Notes under the pieces: model-generated
The model's database searches: none
Seen by the model: the letters and a program-made list of their open reading frames with translations, nothing else
What the model was told of the DNA's origin: nothing
Assembly (NCBI RefSeq): GCF_000721705.1
Contig: NZ_JOJL01000016.1
Span: 1 to 64,000 of the forward strand
DNA length: 64,000 bases
DNA from: Actinoplanes subtropicus
Lineage (GTDB): Bacteria; Actinomycetota; Actinomycetes; Mycobacteriales; Micromonosporaceae
Reading direction: 5' to 3'
Translations under genes and position numbers: made by a program
Shown here: piece by piece, positions 52,268 to 60,912 of the stretch
How the letters are laid out: every line of letters begins with the position of its first letter
How positions within the stretch are numbered: position 1 is the stretch's first letter

Positions 52268-54642
52268 CCCGCAAATGGTCGGCGGCCCTGGTCGCCGTCG
52301 TGCTGGCCGCGCTCACCGCGCTGGTCTACCCGCAGTCCGCGGCGTCGGCCGACGACGACTCGTCCGTCACCGTCTCCGGCACCGGCGAGTTCGCCAACCT
52401 CAAGGTCACGGTCAGCCAGACCACGAACCTGATCAACCAGGTCGTGAACGTCACCTGGACCGGCGGCACACCCACCGTGGACACCAGCGTCTTCCGCGAC
52501 TACCTGCAGATCATGCAGTGCTGGGGCGACCCGGCCACCGGCCCGGACCGTACGCAGTGCCAGTTCGGCGCCCTCTACACCGACAACCGCGGCGGCGGCT
52601 GGACCGGCAGCCGGCAGGTGACCTACGGCAACCTGTTCGGCGCCGGCTGGACCGACCCGAAGGAGACGATCAAGTCGACGAGCGGCGAGCCCGAGTACGT
52701 GCCGTTCGCGTCGGCCACCGGCAAGACGGTCCCGATCACCGGGCTCGGCGAGTTCTACGACGCCACCACCACCAACGAGATCCCGTACGGCCGGACCCTC
52801 GCGGACGGCACCGGCGAGGAGTTCTTCGAGGTGCAGACCGCCACCGAGGCGCCCGGCCTGGGCTGCGGCGAGGCGCTGGCCGACGGCAGCCCCCGGGAGT
52901 GCTTCCTGGTGGTCGTGCCGCGCGGCGACAAGGAGATCAACGGCAGCACCGGCGATGCCCGGCCGCACAACTGGCTGGACTCGTCGCCGCTGGAGATGAC
53001 CAACTGGGCCAACCACATCACCATCCCGCTGAAGTTCCAGAAGATCGGCCAGCCCTGCCCGCTCGGCACGGCCGAGCAGCGCACGCTGGGCGCCGAGCCG
53101 ATGACCGAGGCGATCCTGCGCTGGCAGCCGGCGCTGTGCGCGAACGGCGGGCGGGTGTTCGGCTACTCCCAGGTCACCGACGACCTGGCTCGGCTGAACC
53201 TGGCCGGCACCGCGCCCAACCTGGTCTTCCTGGACGAGCCCGCGACACCCGACCCGACCAGACCACAGGTGTACGCGCCGGTCGCCGTCTCCGGCCTGGC
53301 GATCGCCCTGAACATCGAGTGGCAGTCCGGCGTCGACGCGTCCGATCAGGACCGATTGCGCGAGGGCCGACGCGTCGGCAGCCTGAAGCTCACCCCGCGC
53401 CTGGTCGCCAAGCTGCTCACCCAGTCGTACCGGGCGGGTGCCGACATCTCCCGGGAGACGGTCAAGAACAACCCGATCTCGATCGGCTCGGACCCGGAGT
53501 TCACGAAGCTCAACCCGGACTTCACCAAGCAGCTGACCCTCGGGATCGGCGACATGCTGCTGCCCACCGGCCAGACCGACCTCGCCACCCGGCTGTGGAA
53601 CTGGATCATGGCCGACCCGGACGGGAAGGCGTTCATGACCGGCAGCCCCGACCCGTGGGGCATGAAGGTCAATCCGGTCTACTCGGCGCAGACCTGGCCC
53701 AAGGACAACTTCCCGAAGAGCGACCTGTACTGCATCCAGCAGCGCGCGGACGACGGCCAGTTCCATCCGTACTGCACGCTCGACATGCACCCGTACGCCA
53801 CCAACATGCACGACGCGGCGCGCTTCGACGCCCGCGGCGACACGCTCGTGCACAACGCCACCTCGCGGAACTCCAGCGGCGACGTGATCGGCTGGAAGAA
53901 GGGGCCGCCGCAGGCCCCGGGCAAGCGGGCGGTCCTGGCCGTCACCGACGTGGCGACCGCCGCGCGGTACGGCCTGCCGATGGCCCAGCTGCAGAACCAC
54001 GCCGGGCAGTTCGTGGCGCCGACCACGGCCTCGCTGACCGCCGGGGTGGCCTCGATGACCTCGTCGAAGACCGTGCCGAACGTGCTGGAACCGAATCCGG
54101 CCAGCGCCAACCCCTCGGCGTACCCGCTGACCACCGTGGTGTACGCGGCCACCGTCCCGTCCGCGGTCAAGCAGGACGCCGGCGCCGACTACGCGAAGCT
54201 GCTCCGGTACGCCGCGAACGACGGCCAGACCCCGGGCGTCCAGCCGGGCACCCTGCCGTTCGGCTACGCCCCGCTCCCGGAGGCGCTGCGCGCGCTGACC
54301 CTGCGGGCCGCCGACACCATCGAGAAGACCGCGGGCCAGCCGGTCCCGGTCGTCACCACCCCGGCCCCGGCGCCGGCCGGCGGCGGCACCGCCACCGGCG
54401 TGCCGGCCAGCCCGAAGCCGACCAGGACCGGGCCGGCCGCCGGTGTCGCGCCGAGTCTCGCCGCGCAGGCGCCGACCCCGGCCGGCCACGGCTCGCCGGT
54501 GCCGGTCGCCCAGACCAATCCGACACCCGGGCACCCCGTCGGGAACCTGCGGTACGCCCTGATCGTCGCGCTGGCCGTCGGCCTGGTCGCGGCGTTCGTC
54601 GGGCCGATCTTCCTGCTGCGGGCCCGGAGAGGGGGTCGGTAA
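52264..54642 (+). CDS. Very large PstS-like binding protein, membrane-anchored
   Basis: 792 residues. The signal peptide ends AASA. Residues about 30-230 are an extra beta-rich domain (SVTVSGTGEFANLKVTVSQT, NQVVNVTWTGGTPTVD). The middle shows the PstS-type binding fold in diverged form (EMTNWANHITIPLKFQKIG, VYAPVAVSGLAIALNIEW, PRLVAKLLTQSYRAG, IGDMLLPTGQTDLATRLWNW). A Pro/Ala/Thr linker leads to a C-terminal helix (LRYALIVALAVGLVAAFVGP) and ARRGGR. The SDGSGTT phosphate signature is missing, so the ligand may differ. The start overlaps the pstS stop. A GC hairpin with no U run follows. Confidence 0.75.
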   Translation: MTRKWSAALVAVVLAALTALVYPQSAASADDDSSVTVSGTGEFANLKVTVSQTTNLINQVVNVTWTGGTPTVDTSVFRDYLQIMQCWGDPATGPDRTQCQFGALYTDNRGGGWTGSRQVTYGNLFGAGWTDPKETIKSTSGEPEYVPFASATGKTVPITGLGEFYDATTTNEIPYGRTLADGTGEEFFEVQTATEAPGLGCGEALADGSPRECFLVVVPRGDKEINGSTGDARPHNWLDSSPLEMTNWANHITIPLKFQKIGQPCPLGTAEQRTLGAEPMTEAILRWQPALCANGGRVFGYSQVTDDLARLNLAGTAPNLVFLDEPATPDPTRPQVYAPVAVSGLAIALNIEWQSGVDASDQDRLREGRRVGSLKLTPRLVAKLLTQSYRAGADISRETVKNNPISIGSDPEFTKLNPDFTKQLTLGIGDMLLPTGQTDLATRLWNWIMADPDGKAFMTGSPDPWGMKVNPVYSAQTWPKDNFPKSDLYCIQQRADDGQFHPYCTLDMHPYATNMHDAARFDARGDTLVHNATSRNSSGDVIGWKKGPPQAPGKRAVLAVTDVATAARYGLPMAQLQNHAGQFVAPTTASLTAGVASMTSSKTVPNVLEPNPASANPSAYPLTTVVYAATVPSAVKQDAGADYAKLLRYAANDGQTPGVQPGTLPFGYAPLPEALRALTLRAADTIEKTAGQPVPVVTTPAPAPAGGGTATGVPASPKPTRTGPAAGVAPSLAAQAPTPAGHGSPVPVAQTNPTPGHPVGNLRYALIVALAVGLVAAFVGPIFLLRARRGGR

Positions 54643-54658
54643 GTCCGACTGAAGACGT

Positions 54659-54690
54659 CTGTGGCCAGGAGTTGGCGCTCCTGGCCACAG
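54659..54690 (+). terminator. 13-bp hairpin after the large binding-protein gene
   Basis: CTGTGGCCAGGAG at 54659-54671 pairs perfectly with CTCCTGGCCACAG at 54678-54690, with a six-base loop. No T run follows, so it may act as a partial terminator or protect the 3' end of the upstream message, separating a pstC-pstA-pstS level from the downstream level. Confidence 0.5.
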
Positions 54691-54767
54691 CACCGGCAGC
54701 CGGCAGCTGCCGGGATCGCGGCCGGGCATCAGCCCGACGCGCATTCGCACAGAAAAGGATAGCCGCA

Positions 54768-55748
54768 GTGCAGAACAAACGGTTCCTGGCTGTGGTCGGG
54801 GTCGGGCTGGTGGGGGCACTCGCCTTCACGGCCTCCCCGGCGCAGGCCGACCCGAGCGGGTCGCCCACCTTCCGCACCCTCGCCGGCGTCGGCTCGGACA
54901 CCACCGAGGGCGTCATGAACGGCCTGTCCAACGTCGTGACCATCGGCGGCACGAAGGTGATCGCGTCGTACGACGCGTTCGGCACCGCCCAGATCCAGAC
55001 CAAGGACAACGCCGCCTGCGTCATCAACCGGCCCGCCGGTTCCGGTGCCGGCGTGACCGCCCTGGTCGCCTCGCTCGACGCCGCCAACGGCTGCCTCGAC
55101 TTCGCCCGCTCGTCGAGCAACAACTCGGCGTCGTACCCGGGCAAGAACCTGACCTACATCCCGTTCGGGGTGGACGCGGTCACCTACGCCGTGCGCTCGG
55201 ACAGCAGCATCTCCCGCACGCTGACCAAGGCGAACCTGACCACGATCTACAACTGCGGCGCCGGCGCCAACTACAAGCCGATGCTCCCGCAGTTCGGATC
55301 CGGCACGCGTTCCTTCTTCCTCAAGTCGCTCGGCTTCACCGACGCGGCCGACTTCACCTCGCAGGCGAACCACACCTGCATCGGGCAGACCGACGCTACC
55401 GGTAACCCGCTGCAGGAGAACAACGGCACGCTGATCACCGACCCGAAGCAGGTCGTGCCCTACTCGATCGCCCAGTACCTGTCGCAGACCACCGCGGTGG
55501 TCCCGGACGTGCACGGCAAGATCGTGCTCGCTCAGCTGGACGGCACCGCGCCGACCGTGCTGAACACCTCCTCGACGATGGTCCGCGACGTCTACAACGT
55601 CGTTCCGACCGCGAAGCTGACCGACTCGAACTACGCGAGCGTCTTCGTCGGCCCGACCTCCCAGGTCTGCGCCAACAGCAACACGATCAAGAAGTACGGC
55701 TTCGCGCCCCACGCGTCGTGTGGCGACACCACCCTCCGCACGCCGTAA
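54768..55748 (+). CDS. Third PstS-like substrate-binding protein
   Basis: 326 residues from a GTG, with AAAGGA upstream. The signal peptide ends SPAQA. The sequence is a periplasmic binding fold: FRTLAGVGSDTTEGVMNGLS, FDARSSSN-type central turn (GCLDFARSSSNNSASYPG), YIPFGVDAVTYAVRSDSSIS, LTKANLTTIYNCG and PYSIAQYLSQ. There is neither lipobox nor C-terminal helix, so it is probably released or held by partners. Four Cys could form disulfides. A gap of 125 bp with a hairpin precedes it; the next gene starts 25 bp on. Confidence 0.8.
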   Translation: MQNKRFLAVVGVGLVGALAFTASPAQADPSGSPTFRTLAGVGSDTTEGVMNGLSNVVTIGGTKVIASYDAFGTAQIQTKDNAACVINRPAGSGAGVTALVASLDAANGCLDFARSSSNNSASYPGKNLTYIPFGVDAVTYAVRSDSSISRTLTKANLTTIYNCGAGANYKPMLPQFGSGTRSFFLKSLGFTDAADFTSQANHTCIGQTDATGNPLQENNGTLITDPKQVVPYSIAQYLSQTTAVVPDVHGKIVLAQLDGTAPTVLNTSSTMVRDVYNVVPTAKLTDSNYASVFVGPTSQVCANSNTIKKYGFAPHASCGDTTLRTP

Positions 55749-55773
55749 TCGACTCGAAGGCGAGTAGATAGCC

Positions 55774-57354
55774 ATGCGTATCAAGTCTCGGATCGCGGTG
55801 GCCTCGGTGGCCACCGCGGCGACCGCGGCCGCCGTCCTCGGCGTCACCGGCGGCGCCGCGCTGGCCGCCCCGCCGGCCGGCACCCTCGGCACGCTCACCA
55901 ACAACCCGGCCACCGGCACCGACCTGACCGCGCCGAAGGTGCACACCTCGGCCGGCTGCTCGACCGACTCGGACTCGTACCGGGCCGTGCTGACCGGCCC
56001 GGGCGCGTTCGCCCCCGGCGTGCAGGTCACCCAGCCGCAGTCGGTCAACTTCTCCACCACGGACCCGTTCGACGTCCAGGTCGAGAACAGCTTCAAGGAC
56101 GTCGCCACGGACCTCGGTACCACGATCGTGGCCGGCGAGTACGACCTGACCGTCCAGTGCCTGGACGCGTTCTCGCAGGACGTGAAGGGCACCTTCACCG
56201 GCGCCTTCTACTTCACCTCGGCGACCGCGTACCAGTCCACCGACCCGAACGCGTCGACGCCGTCGAGCACCTCGCTCGACGTCACGCCGGCCGGCCCGGT
56301 CAACGTCGGTGACACCGTCACCCTGAAGGCGACCGTCGCCCCGGCGACGGCCACCGGCTCGGTGCAGTTCAAGGACGGCGCGAACAACCTGGGCAGCGCG
56401 GTGGCGGTCAGCGGCGGCGTCGCCTCGCTGGCGACCGCGGCGCTGGCCTCGGGCACGCACGCGATCACCGCGGTGTTCACCAGCACCTCGCCGGGGGTCA
56501 ACGGCTCCGCCTCGGCCGCGACGAACCTGGTCGTGAACGCGGCGGCGGCCACCGCGACCACCACCGCGCTGGTCGTCAACCCGAGCGGCTCGGTCGAGAA
56601 GTTCTCGCCGATCACCCTCAGCGCCTCGGTCAGCCCGAGCGGTGCCGCGGGCAAGATCCAGTTCCTGGATGCCGGTGCGAACCTGGGCGCGGCCGTGACC
56701 GTGGCCAACGGCACCGCCACCCTCACCACCAGCAGCCTGGCCGAGGGTGACCACTCGCTGGCCGCCCGCTTCGTGCCGGCCGACTCGGGCGCGTACGCCG
56801 CCTCCGAGTCCCCGGCCGTGGCCGTGACCGTCACGCCGTTCAAGGGCGGCACCGCGTCGCAAACGATCTCCACCACCGTGGCGAGCGGCGCGCTGACGAT
56901 CAGCGTCGGCAGCACCGACCCGGTCGTGCTCCCGGACCCGGCGCTCGCGTCGGACGCGTCCAAGCTGACCACCGCGGGCAACCTGAACTCGCTCACCGTG
57001 ACCGACACCCGGGCCGGCAACCTCGGCTGGAACGTGTCCGGCCAGGTGTCCGACTTCTCCGACGGCAAGAGCCACTCGATCAACGCGGCCAACCTCGGTT
57101 GGACCCCGAAGGTCGTCGACAAGTCGCCGTCGCAGACCGTCACCGCCGGTGCGCAGGTCAACCCGGCCGATGCGATCGCGCCCGGCGCGGCCGCCCCGTC
57201 CGGCGTCGGCCTGGCCAGCAGCCGCACCCTCGCCGCCGCCGCGGCCGGCGCGGGCATGGGCACGGCGCACGTGAGCGCCTCGGTGGCCCTGCAGGCCCCG
57301 ACCACCACGGTGGCGGGCACCTACTCGGCCACGCTCACCATCACCGCCATCTGA
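55774..57354 (+). CDS. Secreted protein with shared N-terminal module, two Ig-like repeats and WxL-like C terminus
   Basis: 526 residues. After the signal peptide (ending ALAA) comes module 1, residues about 35-150, with NNPATGTDLTAP, DSYRAVLTGPGAFAPG, PQSVNFSTTDPFDVQVENSF and GTFTGAFYFTSATAY. The same module is in the proteins at 58413 and 59098. Next are two Ig-like repeats (TLKATVAPATATGSVQFKDG, TLSASVSPSGAAGKIQFLDA). The last 165 residues resemble the WxL surface domain, with LGWNVSGQVSDF, NLGWTPKVV and GTYSATLTITAI. In Firmicutes WxL domains bind peptidoglycan and pair with DUF916 proteins; a DUF916-type gene follows here. Confidence 0.75.
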   Translation: MRIKSRIAVASVATAATAAAVLGVTGGAALAAPPAGTLGTLTNNPATGTDLTAPKVHTSAGCSTDSDSYRAVLTGPGAFAPGVQVTQPQSVNFSTTDPFDVQVENSFKDVATDLGTTIVAGEYDLTVQCLDAFSQDVKGTFTGAFYFTSATAYQSTDPNASTPSSTSLDVTPAGPVNVGDTVTLKATVAPATATGSVQFKDGANNLGSAVAVSGGVASLATAALASGTHAITAVFTSTSPGVNGSASAATNLVVNAAAATATTTALVVNPSGSVEKFSPITLSASVSPSGAAGKIQFLDAGANLGAAVTVANGTATLTTSSLAEGDHSLAARFVPADSGAYAASESPAVAVTVTPFKGGTASQTISTTVASGALTISVGSTDPVVLPDPALASDASKLTTAGNLNSLTVTDTRAGNLGWNVSGQVSDFSDGKSHSINAANLGWTPKVVDKSPSQTVTAGAQVNPADAIAPGAAAPSGVGLASSRTLAAAAAGAGMGTAHVSASVALQAPTTTVAGTYSATLTITAI

Positions 57355-57367
57355 TCCACCTGTTTTC

Positions 57368-57397
57368 GTGCGGGGCGGGTCACCGCCCGCCCCGCAC
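57368..57397 (+). terminator. 12-bp GC hairpin between the WxL-like and DUF916-like genes
   Basis: GTGCGGGGCGGG (57368-57379) pairs with CCCGCCCCGCAC (57386-57397) across a six-base loop. It lacks a T run on the + side. It may attenuate transcription or stabilise the upstream message in the operon. Confidence 0.5.
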
Positions 57398-57424
57398 ACC
57401 CCCTTTGCTTGAAGGACGGTCCTC

Positions 57425-58426
57425 ATGCGGCGAGCGATTGCTGCCACGGCACTGCTGGGTGTCCTGCTCGGTCTCGTCTCCGGGGCGCCCGCCACGGCCG
57501 CGCCCGGCGACGCCAACAGCGGCGGACGGGCGACCTTCGGCGTCCGCCCGACCGGCAGGAACGGCCCGGACGACCGGCCCACCTTCGCGTACGCGGCGAC
57601 CCCCGGCGGCGTCTTCAGCGACCAGGTGGAGATCTCCAACGCCGGCACCAGGCCGCTCACCCTCAAGGTGTACGCGAGCGACGCCTTCACCCCGCGTACC
57701 GGCGGTTTCGACCTGCTCGCCGCCGGCCGGACCTCGGACGACGCCGGCACCTGGGTGTCGCTCTCCAAGTCCTCGGTGACGGTGCCCGCCCGCGCCCGGG
57801 TGGTCCTCCCGTTCACGCTGAAGGTCCCGACCGGCGCGACGCCCGGCGACCACAGCGCCGGCATCGTCGCCTCGCTCACCTCGATCGGCAACGACGCCAA
57901 GGGCAACAAGGTCGCCGTCGACCAGCGCGTGGGCGCCCGGGTCTACCTGCGGGTCAGCGGCGAGCTCACGCCGCGGCTCACGGTCGAGGGGCTGACCGCC
58001 ACCTACCACCCGACCGCCAACCCGTTCGCCGGCGGCAGGACCACGCTGACCTACCGGGTGCGCAACACCGGCAACGTACGCCTGGGCGCACACCAGAAGG
58101 TCACGGTCGGCACGCTGTGGGGCTCGCACACGACCGCCGACGGCATCGCCGACGTCCCGGAGATCCTGCCCGGCGACGCGGTCGACATGATCGCCGTGGT
58201 GAAGACCGGCTTCCCGGCGTTCTGGCTGACCGGCTCGGTGACCGCCGACCCGATGGCCCAGGCCGGCGACGAGAAGCTGCCGCTCTACACGGTCAGCCGG
58301 GACCACGGCTACTGGGCCGTCTCGTGGGGGCTGCTCGCGGTCATCGGCGGGATCATGCTGCTGGCCGGCGCCTGGTGCGGCGCCCGTTACCTGCGCCGCC
58401 GCCGGGGTGCCGATGCGACCGCGTGA
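57425..58426 (+). CDS. DUF916-like WxL-partner protein, membrane-anchored
   Basis: 333 residues. The signal peptide ends ATAAP. Then FGVRPTGRNGPDDRPTFAYA, QVEISNAGTRPLTLKVYASD, WVSLSKSSVTVPARARVVLP and GDHSAGIVASLTS follow the order of the WxL peptidoglycan-binding/DUF916 domain (two Ig-like folds). A helix (WGLLAVIGGIMLLAGAWCGA) and RRRR close the protein. In Firmicutes these proteins clamp WxL partners to the wall. Here it directly follows a WxL-like gene, supporting both assignments. The next start overlaps its end by 14 bp. Confidence 0.8.
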   Translation: MRRAIAATALLGVLLGLVSGAPATAAPGDANSGGRATFGVRPTGRNGPDDRPTFAYAATPGGVFSDQVEISNAGTRPLTLKVYASDAFTPRTGGFDLLAAGRTSDDAGTWVSLSKSSVTVPARARVVLPFTLKVPTGATPGDHSAGIVASLTSIGNDAKGNKVAVDQRVGARVYLRVSGELTPRLTVEGLTATYHPTANPFAGGRTTLTYRVRNTGNVRLGAHQKVTVGTLWGSHTTADGIADVPEILPGDAVDMIAVVKTGFPAFWLTGSVTADPMAQAGDEKLPLYTVSRDHGYWAVSWGLLAVIGGIMLLAGAWCGARYLRRRRGADATA

Positions 58427-59084
58427 CCTGATCCGCGCCGCCGGCCTGGCGACTGCCGCGCTGCTGCTCGCGACCCCCGTTCCGGCGGGCGCCACGCCGA
58501 GCGGCACGCTGAGCTTCTTCCCGTCGAACAGCATCGCCGAGGCGGCGATCAAGGCGCGTACCTCGGCCGGCTGCCCCAGCCAGGCGGACAGCTACCTGGC
58601 GGTGGCGAAGGGGCACGGCTTCCCGGCCGCCGGCCAGATCATCACCACGCCGACCGCGGCCGGGATGTCGCACACCGACCCCTTCGACGTCTACTTCGCC
58701 GAGACGATGAAGGATTTCGCGGCCGACAACCGCACCACGCTCCAGGGCCGGTACGACGTCGCCGTCTACTGTGTCGACTCCTTCCAGGGCACCAAGTTCG
58801 CGCAGTTCACCGGCGCCCTGACGTTCACCTCGCCGACCCGGTACAAGGCGTCCGGCCCGAACACGATGAGCTCGCCGCCGGCCGCGGCCCCGACCACGGC
58901 GCCGGCGGCGACCCAGGAGCAGCCCGAGACGGCCGTGCCGAGCGCCACCCGGCTCGTGTCCGCGCCCCAGGCCACGTCTCGCGGCGGGCTCCCGGTCGGC
59001 TGGATCGCCGCCGGGGGCGCCGCCGTCCTGCTGGCCTTCGAGACCGGGCGCCGCTTCGGCCGCCGGTCCGCCACCCACCACTGA
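58413..59084 (+). CDS. Secreted small paralogue of the shared module, helix-anchored
   Basis: 223 residues from the ATG at 58413, inside the end of the DUF916-like gene. The signal peptide ends VPAGA. The mature part is the shared module in diverged form (AGCPSQADSYLAVAKGHGF, HTDPFDVYFAETMKDFAADN, YDVAVYCVDSFQGTKFAQFT, GALTFTSPTRYK), then a Pro/Ala linker and a C-terminal helix (VGWIAAGGAAVLLAFETG) with a short basic tail. The two Cys positions match those of the paralogues, suggesting a conserved disulfide. It has no LPXTG. The next gene lies 13 bp further. Confidence 0.75.
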   Translation: MRPRDLIRAAGLATAALLLATPVPAGATPSGTLSFFPSNSIAEAAIKARTSAGCPSQADSYLAVAKGHGFPAAGQIITTPTAAGMSHTDPFDVYFAETMKDFAADNRTTLQGRYDVAVYCVDSFQGTKFAQFTGALTFTSPTRYKASGPNTMSSPPAAAPTTAPAATQEQPETAVPSATRLVSAPQATSRGGLPVGWIAAGGAAVLLAFETGRRFGRRSATHH

Positions 59085-59097
59085 GGAGGAACCGACC

Positions 59098-59895
59098 GTG
59101 AAGCGATCAATCCGCACGTGGGCGGCGTCGATCGGCGTCGTCCTGATGGCCGCCGGCGGGGTGGCGCTGATGGCCGCGGCGCCGGCGCAGGCGGCGGTGG
59201 CGCCCAACCAGCTCACCTTCAACCCGGCCACCGGCACCGACCAGTCGGCGCCGACCGTGCTGACCGCCGGCCCGTGCCCGAAGGCGGCCGACGGTTACCG
59301 GGCCACGGTCACCGGCCCCGGCGTCTTCCAGCCCGGACTCCAGATCACCAACCCGCAGAGCGTCAACCTCTCCACCACCGACCCGTTCCCGGTGCAGCTC
59401 GAGAACAGCATGCTGGACGTGGCCAAGGACGCCGGCGCCACCCAGGTCGACCCGGGCTACTATCTGGTCACCGTCGAGTGCCGGACGCTCTTCCCGGGTG
59501 ATGTCGTCGGCACCTTCACCGGGTGGATGCACTTCACCAGTTCCACCGCGTACGTCACCGGCGCCAACGTCTTCCCGGACAGCACCGGCGAGCCGTCGGC
59601 CGGCGCATCCAGCTCGGCGTCGGCATCCGCCTCGGCGACGCCGTCCGCCACGGCCACCACCGAGCCGACGACGGAGCCGCCGACCACCGAACCGACCACC
59701 TCGTCGACCACGACGGCGCCGACCACCCCGGCCACCACCGCGACGACCACCGCCGCGGCCACCACCGGCACCCTGCCGAAGACCGGGCCGCCGGCCGCCG
59801 GGCTGTTCGCCCTCGGTGTCGCGCTGCTCATCGCCGGCGGCTGCATCGTGCTCGGCACGATGCGGTTCGACCGGCCCCAACCGGCTCGGTGGTGA
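59098..59895 (+). CDS. LPXTG surface protein with the shared module
   Basis: 265 residues from a GTG, with AGGAGGA upstream. The signal peptide ends APAQA. Residues about 38-155 are closest to module 1 of the WxL-like protein (FNPATGTDQSAP, DGYRATVTGPGVFQPG, NPQSVNLSTTDPFPVQLENS, GTFTGWMHFTSSTAY). A long Ser/Thr/Pro/Ala stalk follows, then LPKTG at residues 226-230, a helix (GLFALGVALLIAGGCIVLG) and a charged tail, a full sortase sorting signal. A working housekeeping sortase elsewhere should link it to peptidoglycan. The adjacent sortase-fold protein cannot (see that entry). The stops and starts overlap. Confidence 0.88.
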   Translation: MKRSIRTWAASIGVVLMAAGGVALMAAAPAQAAVAPNQLTFNPATGTDQSAPTVLTAGPCPKAADGYRATVTGPGVFQPGLQITNPQSVNLSTTDPFPVQLENSMLDVAKDAGATQVDPGYYLVTVECRTLFPGDVVGTFTGWMHFTSSTAYVTGANVFPDSTGEPSAGASSSASASASATPSATATTEPTTEPPTTEPTTSSTTTAPTTPATTATTTAAATTGTLPKTGPPAAGLFALGVALLIAGGCIVLGTMRFDRPQPARW

Positions 59896-60899
59896 GCACC
59901 ATCAGCGCCCCGGTCACCAGCGCGGCGGAGACCCCGAACCCGGCCGCGCCGGTCAGCCCGGCCCCGCCGATCGCGCCGCCCCCGCCGTCGCCGCCCGCCT
60001 CCCGCCCCGAGCCGCAGCGCCGCACCCCGCCCGCGCCCCGGCGGTCGCGCCTCTCCGGGCCGCCGCTGGCCGGGGCGGCGCTGACCATCCTGGCCGCGGT
60101 CGCCCTCGGCTTCGTCGCGCAGATGACCGTGCTCGGGTCGCTCTCGCACGCGCGGGCGCAGCAGGTCGCATACGCCGACTTCCGCGCCGAACTCGCCAAG
60201 GCCACCGCCCCGGTGAACCACTTCGACGACTCCGGCAAGGACGCGCTGCCCGCGGGCGAGGCGGTCGCGCTGCTGGTCATCCCCCGGATCGGCGTCAAGG
60301 AGGTGGTCTTCGAGGGCACCGACTCGGGCGTGCTCACCCGCGGGCCGGGCCACCGCCGCGACACGGTCTTCCCCGGCCAGCAGGGGGCCAGCGTGATCAT
60401 GGGCCGCCGGGCCGCGTTCGGCGGGCCGTTCGCCCGGCTCGGCGAGCTGCAGGGTGGCGATCCGATCACCGTGATCACCGGGCAGGGCCGGCACACGTAC
60501 GTGGTCATGGGTGTTCGCCGGACCGGCGAACCGCAACCACCCGCCCTCGCGGCCGGCGAAGGGCGGCTGACCCTGGTCACCGCCGACGGCCCGGCCTACG
60601 AGCCCAGCGACGTGCTGCGGGTCGACGCCAAGCTCACCTCGCCGGCCCAGGACACCCCACGGCTCGCGATCAGCTCGGCGATCCTGCCGCACAAGGACGC
60701 GGTCATGGAGATCGACGTGATGGCGCTCGTCCCGCTCGTCCTCTGGGGACAGTTGCTGGTGGCCGCGGCCCTCGCCCTGACCTGGGTGCGGCACCGCCTC
60801 GGCCCCTGGCACGCCTGGCTGATCGGCCTGCCCGTCGTCGCCCTGCTCGGCGTCCTGGTCGCCGGCCAGTGCGCCCAGCTCGTGCCCAACCTGATCTGA
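59892..60899 (+). CDS. Sortase-fold protein without catalytic His and Cys (pseudosortase)
   Basis: About 335 residues from the GTG at 59892, overlapping the previous TGA; the GTG at 59889 is also in frame. A Pro-rich cytoplasmic head of 55 residues, a membrane helix ([20 protein letters not shown]), a sortase barrel, and two more helices at the end ([28 protein letters not shown]). Sortase landmarks remain: [54 protein letters not shown]. But the catalytic His of GHR is Arg172 (VIMGRRAAF), and the Cys of TLVTC is Ala231 ([10 protein letters not shown]). The Arg in VLRVDA is kept. It is therefore probably a structural or sorting-signal-binding partner, not a transpeptidase. Confidence 0.85.
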   Translation: MSTISAPVTSAAETPNPAAPVSPAPPIAPPPPSPPASRPEPQRRTPPAPRRSRLSGPPLAGAALTILAAVALGFVAQMTVLGSLSHARAQQVAYADFRAELAKATAPVNHFDDSGKDALPAGEAVALLVIPRIGVKEVVFEGTDSGVLTRGPGHRRDTVFPGQQGASVIMGRRAAFGGPFARLGELQGGDPITVITGQGRHTYVVMGVRRTGEPQPPALAAGEGRLTLVTADGPAYEPSDVLRVDAKLTSPAQDTPRLAISSAILPHKDAVMEIDVMALVPLVLWGQLLVAAALALTWVRHRLGPWHAWLIGLPVVALLGVLVAGQCAQLVPNLI

Positions 60900-60912
60900 T
60901 CGAGGAGCTACC

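Noticed and set aside
51721..54819. A 1032-codon reverse frame across the PstS-like genes
   Set aside because: Shadow of genes with signal peptides, binding folds and good ribosome sites on the forward strand.
59892..60899. Active class E sortase
   Set aside because: The barrel is there, but both catalytic residues are replaced, so the name sortase alone would mislead.
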